Source of the DNA: Altericroceibacterium endophyticum
GTDB taxonomy: Bacteria; Pseudomonadota; Alphaproteobacteria; Sphingomonadales; Sphingomonadaceae
DNA: 64,000 nt
Direction: 5' to 3'
Assembly: GCF_009827595.1 (NCBI RefSeq)
Contig: NZ_WTYT01000002.1
Coordinates: forward strand, 496,001-560,000
Of the stretch, positions 43,676-52,751 are shown piece after piece (the stretch's first letter is position 1; every line of letters starts with the position of its first letter). Below the pieces are notes generated by a model. The model ran no database searches. It saw nothing but the letters and a program-made list of their open reading frames with translations, and was not told the origin of the DNA. The position numbers were made by a program, and so were the translations under genes.

Positions 43676-45706
43676 ATGCGACGGATATTTATGGGCGCGG
43701 CACTTATTCTTGTGCCGAACGCCGCGCTTGCTGATGACGAAGTCCATTATGGAGCCCCTGCCCAATGGGTCGCACCCCCGCCGCAATCTGATCTCTCACC
43801 TCCGAAAGGTGGGGCCTTCTTCGTCGAATATAATGATCAGCAGGCCCATCTTGATCAGGACGGGCTGCAGATTTTCTCGACCTATCGCGTAAAACTACTG
43901 CGCCCCGAAGCCCTGCAGGTCGGCAATATCAACCTCGTATGGCAACCCGATATGATGGACGTCACCGTTCACCGCGTCAGGATCATTCGCGAGGGTGAAG
44001 AAATAGACGTTCTGGCGGATCAGAAGTTCAACATCTTCCAACGCGAAGGCCGGTTGGAGCAATCCATGCTGGACGGGTTGCTGACTGCGAACCTGCAGGT
44101 GTCGGGCCTGCGCGTCGGCGATACGATCGAATTTGCTCAAACCCTGAAAACGCGCGACCTGACTTTTGGCAATCGGGATTTCGGCATGATGCTCTGGCCG
44201 GCGCAGCTTGGCCCGGGACTTTTCCGGATGCGGCTGGAGTGGGAAGATAAAGCCAAACCGCGCTGGCATTTGAGCCCTGACCTCGCCGAAATCATCAAAC
44301 GCAGCGATCACAGCATCGAGGCATTGCTCACCAATCCCGGCGACTTCAACGCGCCTGACAGGGCCCCTGTCCGCTATAAGGTCGGGCGCATGATCCAGTT
44401 TAGCGATTTTTCCGACTGGCAATCCGTCTCACGCGAGGCAGAGCGACTTTACGAGACCAGCGGGCAGCTCGATGCAGTGCCCGAACTGCGCGAAGAAGCG
44501 CGCCGCATCCGCCGCGAAAACGCCACTGAGGCCGCACGCGCCAAAGCGGCTCTGAAGCTGGTGCAGAACCAGATCCGCTATGTCTATTCAGGCATGGATG
44601 GCGGCAATTTCACCCCTGCGACCGTGGCCGAAACCTGGGACCGGCGCTTTGGTGACTGCAAGGGCAAAACGGTGATGCTGCTGGCATTGCTCCGTGAAAT
44701 GGGGATCGAGGCCGAAGCCGTCCTGGTCCCCACGGGCGGCGGGGATGGCTATGATGCGTTTCTCCCCAGCCCGGATCTGTTCGACCATGTTCTGGTGCGC
44801 AGCAGGATAGATGGCAAAAGGGGGTGGCTTGATGGAACCCGCACGGGAGATCCGCGACTGATGCGGGATCACGATGTCGGCTATCGCTTTGTCCTGCCTC
44901 TGAGCACGATGGGCAATGATTTGCTGGAAATGCCGTTCGAGCCGCGCCAGCAGCCCTCCGAACTGACCTATATCGATATCGATGCCTCGGCCGGAACGGA
45001 GCAGCCCGCAGACGTGACCAGTGTCCGCGTCCTGCGCGGAGATGGCGCAATCCAGGTCGGCCTGGCACTTCAAAGCCTGCCAGAAGATCAGGCGCTTCAA
45101 CGGCTCAAGACGAGCGGAGACAATGACTGGCTGAAAGTGGATGATGTCAGCTGGACATTCGATGGTGAGGCTGCCGCGCTGCGCCTGACCTATGAAGGCA
45201 CAGCCGAACTGGACTGGGATGAGGACAAGGATGGCGATTTCGACTACCTCACCTATTATCTGCCCGGCGGCGGTTTCTACAAGCCCGCCAAGCTCGAACG
45301 CCCTGCCGATCAGGATCAGGACGCCCCCTTCGCCAACGATCCGAACCGCTTTTCCTGTTCGGTAACGCGGATGGTCCTGCCCGAACTGACCGAAGGCCGA
45401 TGGACCCTGACCGCGAGAGCGATCAACGAGAATTACGCGGGAGTCGATTATTATCGCAGCGCCAATCTCGACCACGGCGTGGTCCGCCTCTTGCGATCAT
45501 CACGCACCGTCCAGCGCGAGATTCCCGCCGCTGCCAGCAGCGCGATCAATGCCAAGCTGGAGGCTTTCGACAATGACAAGGTCATGGTCAATTCGGAGAA
45601 TCGGGAGGGCGATTCAACCGAGATCGTCGACCCCGCGATGCCCGATTTGCGAGAGGTCGACTGGATGTACGATACCGCAGCCTGCACCCCGGGGGCGGAG
45701 AGCTAG
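43676..45706 (+). CDS. Exported DUF3857/transglutaminase-like protein
   Basis: A 676-aa secreted protein. A signal peptide (MRRIFMGAALILVPNAALA) is followed by a DUF3857 domain (about residues 45-220, FSTYRVKLLRPEALQVGN, DVTVHRVRIIREGEEID) and a transglutaminase-like domain whose triad is Cys in RFGDCKGKTVMLLALLREMGIEA, His in DHVLVRS and Asp in GWLDGTR. The C-terminal 250 residues are beta-rich. Such proteins are common in Bacteroidetes and sphingomonads; the role is unproven, perhaps protease or crosslinking at the envelope. The gap to the convergent TonB-like gene is 13 bp. Confidence 0.88.
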   Translation: MRRIFMGAALILVPNAALADDEVHYGAPAQWVAPPPQSDLSPPKGGAFFVEYNDQQAHLDQDGLQIFSTYRVKLLRPEALQVGNINLVWQPDMMDVTVHRVRIIREGEEIDVLADQKFNIFQREGRLEQSMLDGLLTANLQVSGLRVGDTIEFAQTLKTRDLTFGNRDFGMMLWPAQLGPGLFRMRLEWEDKAKPRWHLSPDLAEIIKRSDHSIEALLTNPGDFNAPDRAPVRYKVGRMIQFSDFSDWQSVSREAERLYETSGQLDAVPELREEARRIRRENATEAARAKAALKLVQNQIRYVYSGMDGGNFTPATVAETWDRRFGDCKGKTVMLLALLREMGIEAEAVLVPTGGGDGYDAFLPSPDLFDHVLVRSRIDGKRGWLDGTRTGDPRLMRDHDVGYRFVLPLSTMGNDLLEMPFEPRQQPSELTYIDIDASAGTEQPADVTSVRVLRGDGAIQVGLALQSLPEDQALQRLKTSGDNDWLKVDDVSWTFDGEAAALRLTYEGTAELDWDEDKDGDFDYLTYYLPGGGFYKPAKLERPADQDQDAPFANDPNRFSCSVTRMVLPELTEGRWTLTARAINENYAGVDYYRSANLDHGVVRLLRSSRTVQREIPAAASSAINAKLEAFDNDKVMVNSENREGDSTEIVDPAMPDLREVDWMYDTAACTPGAES

Positions 45707-45719
45707 GCCTTCGCCCCAA

Positions 45720-46511
45720 TCACCGCCGCGTTGAATAATCGATACGAATGCGGACCCACGAACCGATCTGAGGGCGCCCGCCCACGCGCGGCGGGCGGAC
45801 CTTGAACTGCCAGGCGGCGGCGAGCACCGCACGGGCAATATTGGATCCCTTGGGGCTCTCCCCAAGCTCGACACAATCCTCGACCCGGTAATTGGGCGCA
45901 GTCTTGCAGGCGATCAGGCCCCAGCCGGGGCCCTGTGCAGTGGAGAGATAGCCCGATAATTCGCCATCACGCGGCTCCCGGTACCAGCTTGCCGCATAAA
46001 GCGGCTCGCCATTGGGCGCGGTGCCGACCTGTTCGCTGTCACCGGGAAAGCCGGTATCGGGCGGACCATAGGCCGGTGGTCCCGATGATGGCTTGGGCGG
46101 AGCCTTGGGCGCCGGCCGGGGCGTGATATCAGCCTTTGCCATATTCTGTGGCGAGAGCGGAATCAGCGCCGCACGTTCGGGCATGGGTTCCGCCTGGGTT
46201 TCAACCGGCGTATCGGGTTGCGGCTGCTGCGGGGTATCCGGCTGCGGCCGGGGATCGGGCGGCTGCGGGGCGGCATCGGGTGCCGCCTCATCCTCACTCG
46301 CACTGTCATTCGCCGGCTCTTGCACATCGAAGGTAGCGACGGTGGAACTGACAAATTCCGGCTTTTTTTCACCCGCCTGCAGGGTCAGCAGCAAGGCGAG
46401 CATGGCGATTTCCAGCAGGATCGCCATGGTCACGCCGACGGCACGCTGACCATATTTCTCGGTCAAACGCTCAAGCCAGGGAAAGGCTGAAATCAGGCGA
46501 TAGTGAGACAT
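45720..46511 (-). CDS. TonB-type energy transducer
   Basis: A 263-aa inner-membrane protein with one N-terminal transmembrane segment (VGVTMAILLEIAMLALLLTLQ), a Pro-rich periplasmic spacer (PQPPDPRPQPDTPQQPQPD) and a C-terminal TonB-like fold (AVLAAAWQFKVRPPRVGGRPQIGSWVRIRIDY). It would couple proton motive force from ExbBD to TonB-dependent receptors; no exbBD is adjacent. AAGGGACACTCT precedes the ATG at 46511. Confidence 0.85.
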   Translation of the reverse strand: MSHYRLISAFPWLERLTEKYGQRAVGVTMAILLEIAMLALLLTLQAGEKKPEFVSSTVATFDVQEPANDSASEDEAAPDAAPQPPDPRPQPDTPQQPQPDTPVETQAEPMPERAALIPLSPQNMAKADITPRPAPKAPPKPSSGPPAYGPPDTGFPGDSEQVGTAPNGEPLYAASWYREPRDGELSGYLSTAQGPGWGLIACKTAPNYRVEDCVELGESPKGSNIARAVLAAAWQFKVRPPRVGGRPQIGSWVRIRIDYSTRR

Positions 46512-46620
46512 AGAGTGTCCCTTAGCGCCCCCGGATGTCGCTGATTGCGCGCCTGACGGCACACCCCTGTCTCACCACCCCTCAGCAATACGGGATGGCG
46601 GGTGGTCATAGCGGCTACTC

Positions 46621-47889
46621 TCAGGCCGCCTCGTCAGTGGCATCAAGGCCGTAGGCCGTGTGCAGCACGCGAACGGCGAGTTCGGTTTCATCCTCGTCAA
46701 TCAGGACCGATACCTTGATTTCCGACGTCGAAATGGCCTGCACATTGATGCCGCGATCGGCCAGCGTCTTGAACATGGTGGCGGCGACGCCGGCATGACT
46801 TTTCATCCCCACACCGACGACACTAATCTTGGCCACATGGGCATCGGTGATGATGCGGTTATAGCCAATCGCCTCGCGCTTTTCCTCCAGCAGTGCCTGA
46901 GCCCGGGCGAGATCCGCCTGCGGCACGGTGAAGGTCACGTCGGTTTCACCCTTATCGCGGCCGACATTCTGGATGATCATGTCGACATTGATCGACGCAT
47001 CGGCCAGCGGCCCGAAAATGCTCGACACCGCGCCGGGTTGGTCCGGCACGCGGGTCAAGACGACGCGCGATTCGTTCTTGTCATGGGCGATACCGGTAAC
47101 CAGCTGGCGTTCCATATCCACATCTTCCATTTCATCGTCAGAGACGATCATCGTGCCGGGCATATCATCGGCAAGGGGGGCGTTTTCGTCGACGAAGGAT
47201 GACAGCACCTGAATGCGTACATTTTCCTTCATGGCGAGGCTGACCGAACGGGTCTGCAGAACCTTGGCCCCGACCGAGGCCAGTTCCAGCATTTCCTCAT
47301 AGGTTACATATTTAAGTTTGCGCGCCTTGGCCACGATCCGCGGATCGGTGGTGTAGACGCCATCGACATCGGTATAGATATCGCAGCGATCGGCCTTCAC
47401 CGCGGCGGCCACGGCCACGGCCGATGTGTCCGACCCACCGCGCCCCATCGTCGTGATGCGGTTTTCCATCGAGACACCCTGAAAGCCGGGAATCACAGCA
47501 ATTTCGCCCGATTGCATGGCTGAAATCAGCGCTTCGGAATCAATATTGTCGACCCGGGCCTTGCTATGCGCCTCGACCGTTTTCATCGGCAATTGCCAGC
47601 CGAGCCAGCTGCGGGCCTTGCAGCCCATGCTCTGCAGCGTGAGGGCGAGCAGGCCGGATGTGACCTGTTCCCCGCTGGATACCACCACATCATATTCCGC
47701 CGGATCGTAAAGCGCATTGGCTTCCCGGCAGAAATTGACCAGGCGGTCGGTCTCGCCCGCCATGGCAGAAACAACCACGGCAACTTCATGCCCGGCTTCC
47801 TGATGGCGGCGCACAATATTGGCGACTCGCCGGATACGCTCGGTCCCGGCCATGGATGTGCCACCGAATTTCATCACGATACGGGCCAA
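46621..47889 (-). CDS. lysC: Aspartate kinase
   Basis: A 422-aa aspartokinase, first step of the lysine/threonine/methionine pathway. N-terminal MKFGGTSMAGTERI, EQVTSGLLALTLQ, TMGRGGSDTSAVA and TDVDGVYTTDPR are kinase motifs. The C-terminal half carries two ACT domains (feedback-inhibition site) with ISVVGVGMKSHAGVAATMF. Start TTG 47889 (LARIVMKFGG) with GGAG upstream, a known start type; the next ATG is 15 nt later. Divergent from ubiG by 52 bp. Confidence 0.95.
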   Translation of the reverse strand: MARIVMKFGGTSMAGTERIRRVANIVRRHQEAGHEVAVVVSAMAGETDRLVNFCREANALYDPAEYDVVVSSGEQVTSGLLALTLQSMGCKARSWLGWQLPMKTVEAHSKARVDNIDSEALISAMQSGEIAVIPGFQGVSMENRITTMGRGGSDTSAVAVAAAVKADRCDIYTDVDGVYTTDPRIVAKARKLKYVTYEEMLELASVGAKVLQTRSVSLAMKENVRIQVLSSFVDENAPLADDMPGTMIVSDDEMEDVDMERQLVTGIAHDKNESRVVLTRVPDQPGAVSSIFGPLADASINVDMIIQNVGRDKGETDVTFTVPQADLARAQALLEEKREAIGYNRIITDAHVAKISVVGVGMKSHAGVAATMFKTLADRGINVQAISTSEIKVSVLIDEDETELAVRVLHTAYGLDATDEAA

Positions 47890-47941
47890 TTCGTGCTGAC
47901 TCCTGCTGGTACGAATACTCGCGCGCTGTTAAGGCTGGAAC

Positions 47942-48682
47942 ATGCCCAATGCAACCATCCCATCTGAAACTATTCGCCCCGAAGAAGCCGCACACTTCGG
48001 AGCGCTGGCGGCCGAATGGTGGAATCCCACCGGATCATCCGCCATGCTGCACAAGTTGAACCCGGTTCGGCTGGGCTTCATTCGCGAGGCGATTGACCTG
48101 CATTGGGGCGGTGATATCCGGGGTTTGAAGCCACTTTCAGGCAAAAGGGCACTGGATGTCGGCTGCGGCGCAGGGCTGCTTTGCGAGCCGCTTTCCCGCC
48201 TGGGCGCCGACGTAACCGGAGTAGATGCGGCAGCAGAAAATATTGCCGCCGCCACGGCCCATGCACAAGGTTCCGGCCTGCCGATTACCTATTCGCATGG
48301 TGAGCTGGATTCGCTCGGTCTGGGTCAATTCGATCTGGTGACTTCGATGGAAGTGATCGAACATGTGGCGGACAAGCCGGCATTTGTTGCGGCCCTGGCA
48401 CGGCATCTGGCCCCCGGCGGGCTGATGGTGCTGTCGACCCCCAACCGCACGCCTGCATCACGCCTGCTGCTGGTGGGCGCGGCGGAAGCACTGGGTGCTG
48501 TTCCGCGTGGCACGCATCACTGGGATGATTTCATCACACCGGGAGAGTTCACCGAATTGCTGGAAAGCGCCGGTCTGACCACGGGCATGATGAAAGGAAT
48601 CAGCTTTTCCCCGGTCAAGGGCCTGCACCTGTCCGACGACCTGGCGCTGAATTATATCTTCACCGCCCGGCATCAGGATTAA
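47942..48682 (+). CDS. ubiG: Ubiquinone biosynthesis O-methyltransferase UbiG
   Basis: A 246-aa class I SAM methyltransferase for the two O-methylations of ubiquinone. Motifs: HFGALAAEWWNPTGSSAMLHKLNPVR (typical start), ALDVGCGAGLLCEPLSRLGADVTGVDAAAENI (SAM motif I), MEVIEHVADKPAFV, LSTPNRTPASRLL and HHWDDFITP. AAGG precedes the ATG. A typical core gene. Confidence 0.96.
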   Translation: MPNATIPSETIRPEEAAHFGALAAEWWNPTGSSAMLHKLNPVRLGFIREAIDLHWGGDIRGLKPLSGKRALDVGCGAGLLCEPLSRLGADVTGVDAAAENIAAATAHAQGSGLPITYSHGELDSLGLGQFDLVTSMEVIEHVADKPAFVAALARHLAPGGLMVLSTPNRTPASRLLLVGAAEALGAVPRGTHHWDDFITPGEFTELLESAGLTTGMMKGISFSPVKGLHLSDDLALNYIFTARHQD

Positions 48683-48685
48683 GTC

Positions 48686-49453
48686 TCAGGCAAAGCCGGA
48701 CTCATTCGCGTCCTCGCGCTTGACCACCTTGTGCGAGTCTTCGTTCAGACCGCTCTTCCAATAGGACGAGATATAGAGCTCGTCGCGCCCCAGTTGTTTC
48801 TCCCCATGGAAGAAGTCACGCAGCGCGCGCATGGCGGAAAATTCGCTGGCTGACCACGCATAGACCGCGCCCTCGCCCCAATCGAAGCTCTTCACTTTTT
48901 CAGGCAGCGGGCTTTCGGCGATACCAGGATGCGTGTTCACCACGGGCACCATTTCCATAGATGCCGGCAAGTCCACATCGGGCACATCCGCTTCATCCTG
49001 CACTTCGAGCACGACCATGCCCTTCGCATTGGCGGGGAGCTGCTCCAGATTGACGCAGATGGCGGGAATCGCGGTCATGTCGCCCACCACCAGATATCGG
49101 TCCTTATTGGCTGGCAGAGGCTTGGCCGGTCCCGGCCCGCCAACCAGAATTGTGTCGCCGGGCTGAGCGGACACCGCCCATAATGTGGCGGGGCCTGCAT
49201 CGCCGCTTTCGACGCCATGCAGCACGAAATCGACATCGATCTCACCCTCGCGCTGGGCACGGATAGTATAGGTACGCACGACCGGCTTGGCTGATCCATC
49301 CTGCTCCAGCCGCAATTTTACATAACCACCCGCCTGATCGGCAGGGAAACCGTCCAGCCCTGCTCCGCCCAGCGTGATGCGCAGCATGTTGGGGGTTACC
49401 TTGCGGCTGGCGATAACTTCCAGCTGGCGAGGTTCGGGGCGGGATTGTGCCAT
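48686..49453 (-). CDS. Siderophore-interacting protein (NAD(P)H ferric reductase family)
   Basis: A 255-aa FAD-binding protein of the SIP/ViuB family. The FAD site RTYTIR (R-x-Y-T/S), the second motif LWAVSAQPGDTILVGGPGPA, YLVVGDMTAIPAI and C-terminal VYAWSASEFSAMRALRDFF, YISSYWKSGLNEDSHK are typical. It reduces ferric-siderophore complexes in the cytosol. GGAGACATCC precedes the ATG. It is 31 bp from the ArsC-like gene upstream on the same strand. Confidence 0.93.
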   Translation of the reverse strand: MAQSRPEPRQLEVIASRKVTPNMLRITLGGAGLDGFPADQAGGYVKLRLEQDGSAKPVVRTYTIRAQREGEIDVDFVLHGVESGDAGPATLWAVSAQPGDTILVGGPGPAKPLPANKDRYLVVGDMTAIPAICVNLEQLPANAKGMVVLEVQDEADVPDVDLPASMEMVPVVNTHPGIAESPLPEKVKSFDWGEGAVYAWSASEFSAMRALRDFFHGEKQLGRDELYISSYWKSGLNEDSHKVVKREDANESGFA

Positions 49454-49484
49454 GGATGTCTCCGAATTAGGTGTATGTGCCGTG

Positions 49485-49832
49485 TCAGGCCAGGGCAGCC
49501 TGCCAGCGGGCTTCATCAAAACCCACCAGCAATTGGCCACCATGTTCGACCACCGGTCGCTTGATGATGGATGTGTGCTCCGCCATGATGGCGGCAGCTT
49601 TTTCGGCATCAATATCAGTCTTCTGCTCTTCCGGCAGTTTACGGAACGTGGTGCCGCGTTTGTTCAGCAGCGGCTCCCACCCGATCTGGTCGATCCAATG
49701 ATACAGCCGGTCCGGCTCGATGCCCTGCTTCTTGTAGTCGTGGAAATTATAGGCGATTCCCTGCTCATCCAGCCATTTGCGCGCCTTCTTCATCGTGTCG
49801 CAATTGGGAATGCCGTAAACGGTCACTGTCAT
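49485..49832 (-). CDS. ArsC/Spx-family (YffB-like) protein
   Basis: A 115-aa thioredoxin-fold protein: TVYGIPNCDTMKKARKWLDEQGI (single catalytic Cys11), YKKQGIE, LLNKRGTTFRKL, and IKRPVVEHGG. The ArsC arsenate-reductase branch and the glutathione-dependent YffB branch look alike here. AGAGG precedes the ATG at 49832. Confidence 0.9.
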   Translation of the reverse strand: MTVTVYGIPNCDTMKKARKWLDEQGIAYNFHDYKKQGIEPDRLYHWIDQIGWEPLLNKRGTTFRKLPEEQKTDIDAEKAAAIMAEHTSIIKRPVVEHGGQLLVGFDEARWQAALA

Positions 49833-49899
49833 CTTCAAGCCTCTTGGTACGAATTTGGTACGCAGCCCGCATTATTGCAAGTGCAACGCAAAAACAAAT

Positions 49900-50208
49900 C
49901 TAGGGATCGTGCCGGAAATCATGAATCCGGGGATCTGCACAGGCGAACAGAGTGTAGCTTTGATAATAGCTCTGCCGCCCGTGACGCTGCACGATCCGAT
50001 GGTCTGCATGGGCGCCCCATGCCCGGGCGCTCGCTTCATCATCCCATTCGCTGAGCGCGACCACTTCGCCATCGTCACTCAGATAGGCTTTGAAGCTGCG
50101 AAAGCCGGGCTGCTGTCTGGCCAATGCTTCCATCCGGGCATTTTCCGTATCGTAAGCCTGCTGGTCAATATCGGCGCGTTTGCGATTGCGGAATACGACC
50201 AGATACAT
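49900..50208 (-). CDS. Antibiotic-biosynthesis-monooxygenase (ABM) domain protein
   Basis: A 102-aa dimeric alpha/beta-barrel protein starting at MYLVVFRNRKRADID (ATG 50208), ending with WGAHADHRIVQRHGRQSYYQSYTL. The ABM family covers cofactor-free monooxygenases and haem-degrading IsdG-like proteins. The start lies 1 nt after the ruvC stop, so it is the last cistron of yebC-ruvC. Confidence 0.85.
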   Translation of the reverse strand: MYLVVFRNRKRADIDQQAYDTENARMEALARQQPGFRSFKAYLSDDGEVVALSEWDDEASARAWGAHADHRIVQRHGRQSYYQSYTLFACADPRIHDFRHDP

Positions 50209-50209
50209 T

Positions 50210-50683
50210 CTATTTCGATCCGCCAAGATGCGCATCGGCAATCGCCACAGCCAGCGCATCGGCGGCATCGGCCCCGGCAATTTTAGCAGCAGGGAGCAGC
50301 ACTTTCAGCATTGCCTGCACCTGTGTTTTTTCCGCCGCGCCAGTCCCGACCACTGCCTTTTTAACAAGGCGTGATGAATGTTCCGCGACAGTCAGGCTCA
50401 TCCGGCCACAAGCGGTCAGAACCGCACCGCGCGCATGGGCGAGTTTCAGCGTCGATTGGGGGTTCTTGTTGACGAAGACCTCTTCCGCCGCAGCGCGGTC
50501 GGGTTGATAGGTCTCGATCACGGCAATCACCGCATCATGCAAATGCAGCAACCGTTCGGGCAGCGGCGCCTTGGCATTGGTGGCCACCTGCCCATTGGCA
50601 ATATGGGTAAGCCGCGGACCCTCGACCCGGATCACCCCCCACCCGGTGCAGGTGAGCGAAGGATCGAGGCCGAGAATCAGCAT
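50210..50683 (-). CDS. ruvC: Holliday junction resolvase RuvC
   Basis: A 157-aa endonuclease cutting Holliday junctions with RuvAB. Acidic residues Asp7 (LGLDPSLTCTGWG), Glu in AAEEVFVNKNPQS and the Asp pair in GADAADALAVAI are intact. No ruvA/ruvB follow here, unlike many proteobacteria; instead the ABM gene follows. yebC lies 9 bp upstream. Confidence 0.97.
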   Translation of the reverse strand: MLILGLDPSLTCTGWGVIRVEGPRLTHIANGQVATNAKAPLPERLLHLHDAVIAVIETYQPDRAAAEEVFVNKNPQSTLKLAHARGAVLTACGRMSLTVAEHSSRLVKKAVVGTGAAEKTQVQAMLKVLLPAAKIAGADAADALAVAIADAHLGGSK

Positions 50684-50692
50684 GGAAGGGAC

Positions 50693-51436
50693 TTAACCCA
50701 GCTTCTCCATGATTTCGTCCGAGACTTCATAATTGCCCCAGACGGTCTGCACGTCATCATCATCTTCCAGCGCGTCGATCAGCTTGAACAGCGTACCGGC
50801 ATCGCCTTCTTCCACATCGACCGTGAGGTTCGGCTTCCACGCCAGCTTCACGCTTTCCGCTTCGCCGAGCGACTTTTCAAGCGAGCCTGCGACTTCATGC
50901 AGCGCTTCCATCTCGGTCCAGATCGTGTGGCCGTCTTCGCTGCTTTCGATATCGTCGGCGCCCGCTTCCATCGCGGCTTCGAGAATCTTGTCCTCATCGC
51001 CGGCACTGGCCGGATATTCGATCAGCCCCTTGCGCTCGAAACCGTGGCTCACCGCTCCGCTGGCCGCCAGATTGCCGCCATTCTTGGAGAAAGCGGTACG
51101 GACATTGGTCGCCGTGCGGTTGCGATTGTCGGTCAGCGCTTCAACGATCAGCGCGACACCCGCCGGGCCATAGCCTTCATAGCGGATTTCTTCATATTCA
51201 TCGCCCTCATTGGCCGATGCCTTGTCAATCGCGCGCTGGATATTGTCCTTGGGCATGGACAGCGCCTTGGCGTTGTTTACCGCCAGGCGAAGCCGCGGGT
51301 TCATATCCGGATCGGGCATGCCCGATTTCGCCGCCACGGTGATTTCGCGGCTGAGCTTGGAAAACTGTGCCGAGCGCTTCTTATCCTGCGCGCCCTTGCG
51401 GTGCATGATATTCTTGAACTTGGAATGGCCTGCCAT
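50693..51436 (-). CDS. YebC/PmpR-family regulator (TACO1 family)
   Basis: A 247-aa protein: [43 protein letters not shown] and [23 protein letters not shown]. The family acts as transcription factor or relieves ribosome stalling at polyproline. The ATG at 51436 follows GAAGGTTCCC. Usual neighbour of ruvC. Confidence 0.97.
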   Translation of the reverse strand: MAGHSKFKNIMHRKGAQDKKRSAQFSKLSREITVAAKSGMPDPDMNPRLRLAVNNAKALSMPKDNIQRAIDKASANEGDEYEEIRYEGYGPAGVALIVEALTDNRNRTATNVRTAFSKNGGNLAASGAVSHGFERKGLIEYPASAGDEDKILEAAMEAGADDIESSEDGHTIWTEMEALHEVAGSLEKSLGEAESVKLAWKPNLTVDVEEGDAGTLFKLIDALEDDDDVQTVWGNYEVSDEIMEKLG

Positions 51437-51561
51437 GGGAACCTTCGGAAACTGTCTTTCGGGATGAGGCAGGCCCATCGGGCACCACCTGTCGCGGCGC
51501 TGCCTTACACCGGCAGAGCACCAAAGGGCAACAGGTGGTCGCCCCTGCTGCCATGAATGGC

Positions 51562-51918
51562 CTACAACCTGACTGCCGTGCCCGATACGCTGACCATCAG
51601 CATGGAGCCGTTCTGGCCCAGCACTTCATAGTCAATATCCACGCCGACCACGGCATTGCCGCCCAGATCTTCCGCCTCGCCTTTCATCTCGGCAATCGCT
51701 TCCTTGCGCGCTCTGGCAAGGACCTGCTCATATTTGCCGGATCGTCCGCCCACGAGATCGGTGATGGAAGCGAAGATATCGCGGAACAGATTGGCCCCGA
51801 CGATCACTTCGCCGGTCACAACGCCCAGATATTCTTTCACCGGGTGCCCTTCCACCGCGGTGGTGGTGGTCACGATCATCCCGCCCGCAGACGGCTTTGC
51901 TTCCCAGGGACTAGCCAT
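51562..51918 (-). CDS. YbjQ/UPF0145 heavy-metal-binding-domain protein
   Basis: A 118-aa protein with [53 protein letters not shown], the YbjQ signature, likely forming a pentameric ring. GGAGGAACTG precedes the ATG. Function unknown. Confidence 0.93.
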   Translation of the reverse strand: MASPWEAKPSAGGMIVTTTTAVEGHPVKEYLGVVTGEVIVGANLFRDIFASITDLVGGRSGKYEQVLARARKEAIAEMKGEAEDLGGNAVVGVDIDYEVLGQNGSMLMVSVSGTAVRL

Positions 51919-52034
51919 TGATTACAGTTCCTCCATTCGGGCGCGGCACTTGATCTGGCATATCGGATGAATCAGCAAACGCCCGGCTGCCTGTTTCGCA
52001 GCTGGGCGCTGCTGATAGTCAGATCAGGGCCGGA

Positions 52035-52271
52035 TCAACCGATGCCCAGCGCGGCTTTGTAGGTATCGAGAATCGTTTCTCTCTCGCGCAGATCATCGGG
52101 CTTCATCTTTCTGAGGCGGACGATCTCGCGCATGATTTTTACATCATAGCCAACCGCCTTGGCTTCGGCATAGACTTCGCGAATATCGTCGGCGATGCCC
52201 TTCTTTTCTTCTTCGAGACGCTCGATACGTTCGACCAGAAGGCGCAGGCGATCGTCAGTGTTTTCAGCCAT
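52035..52271 (-). CDS. gapR: GapR-family (DUF2312) nucleoid protein
   Basis: A 78-aa protein, mostly coiled (RLRLLVERIERLEEEKKGIADDIREVYAEAKAVGYDVKIMREIVRLRK). GapR is the alphaproteobacterial overtwisted-DNA-binding nucleoid protein needed for replication and growth. Motif order and size equal the family. GGAGCATG precedes the ATG. Confidence 0.95.
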   Translation of the reverse strand: MAENTDDRLRLLVERIERLEEEKKGIADDIREVYAEAKAVGYDVKIMREIVRLRKMKPDDLRERETILDTYKAALGIG

Positions 52272-52390
52272 TGGTGTTCATGCTCCGGGAAAGGATTGGG
52301 AATCAGTTGCTGCGCTGATAACGGCCACTCCGCCGGGGGTGAAGAGAGCTACGGTTTTTTCCCCGACCTTCGCGCCCGAATGAGAGGAAA

Positions 52391-52705
52391 TCAGCGTAAT
52401 TCCTGATTGATTGCCACACTGGCATTCATCTTCTCGATCTGCTCCGCCGTTGCTTCGCTCTGATATTTCGCCTTCCACTCGGCCATCGGCATACCGTGGA
52501 TCAGCGCGCGCGCTTCATCCTTGCTCAGATCAGCCCCGGCGTCGCGAATCCAGTCCGCCAGGCAATTGCGGCAGAAGCCCGACAGGCCCATCAGATCGAT
52601 ATTTTGTGCATCATGGCGCTGCTGAAGATGGCGTACCAGCCGGCGAAAAGCCTGCGCCGCGACATCATCAGGCAAATTTTCGAGCGCTTGCGTGTTATCT
52701 GTCAA
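52391..52705 (-). CDS. DUF1244 family protein (TTG start)
   Basis: A 104-aa protein with FRRLVRHLQQRHDAQNIDLMGLSGFCRNCLADW (FCRNC cysteines), then ALIHGMPMAEWKAKYQ, as in DUF1244. It begins at TTG 52705 with AAGGAGG perfectly spaced. Function unknown; it is a helical, possibly metal-binding protein. Divergent from pyk, 46 bp. Confidence 0.9.
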   Translation of the reverse strand: MTDNTQALENLPDDVAAQAFRRLVRHLQQRHDAQNIDLMGLSGFCRNCLADWIRDAGADLSKDEARALIHGMPMAEWKAKYQSEATAEQIEKMNASVAINQELR

Positions 52706-52751
52706 AAAAGCCTCCTTGTTTTGTCATGCGCCTTTGTCATAGGCAGATCCT

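Noticed and set aside
52278-52478. A 66-codon minus-strand frame between GapR and DUF1244
   Set aside because: Most of it overlaps the DUF1244 gene, and the remaining part has no RBS or start of quality.
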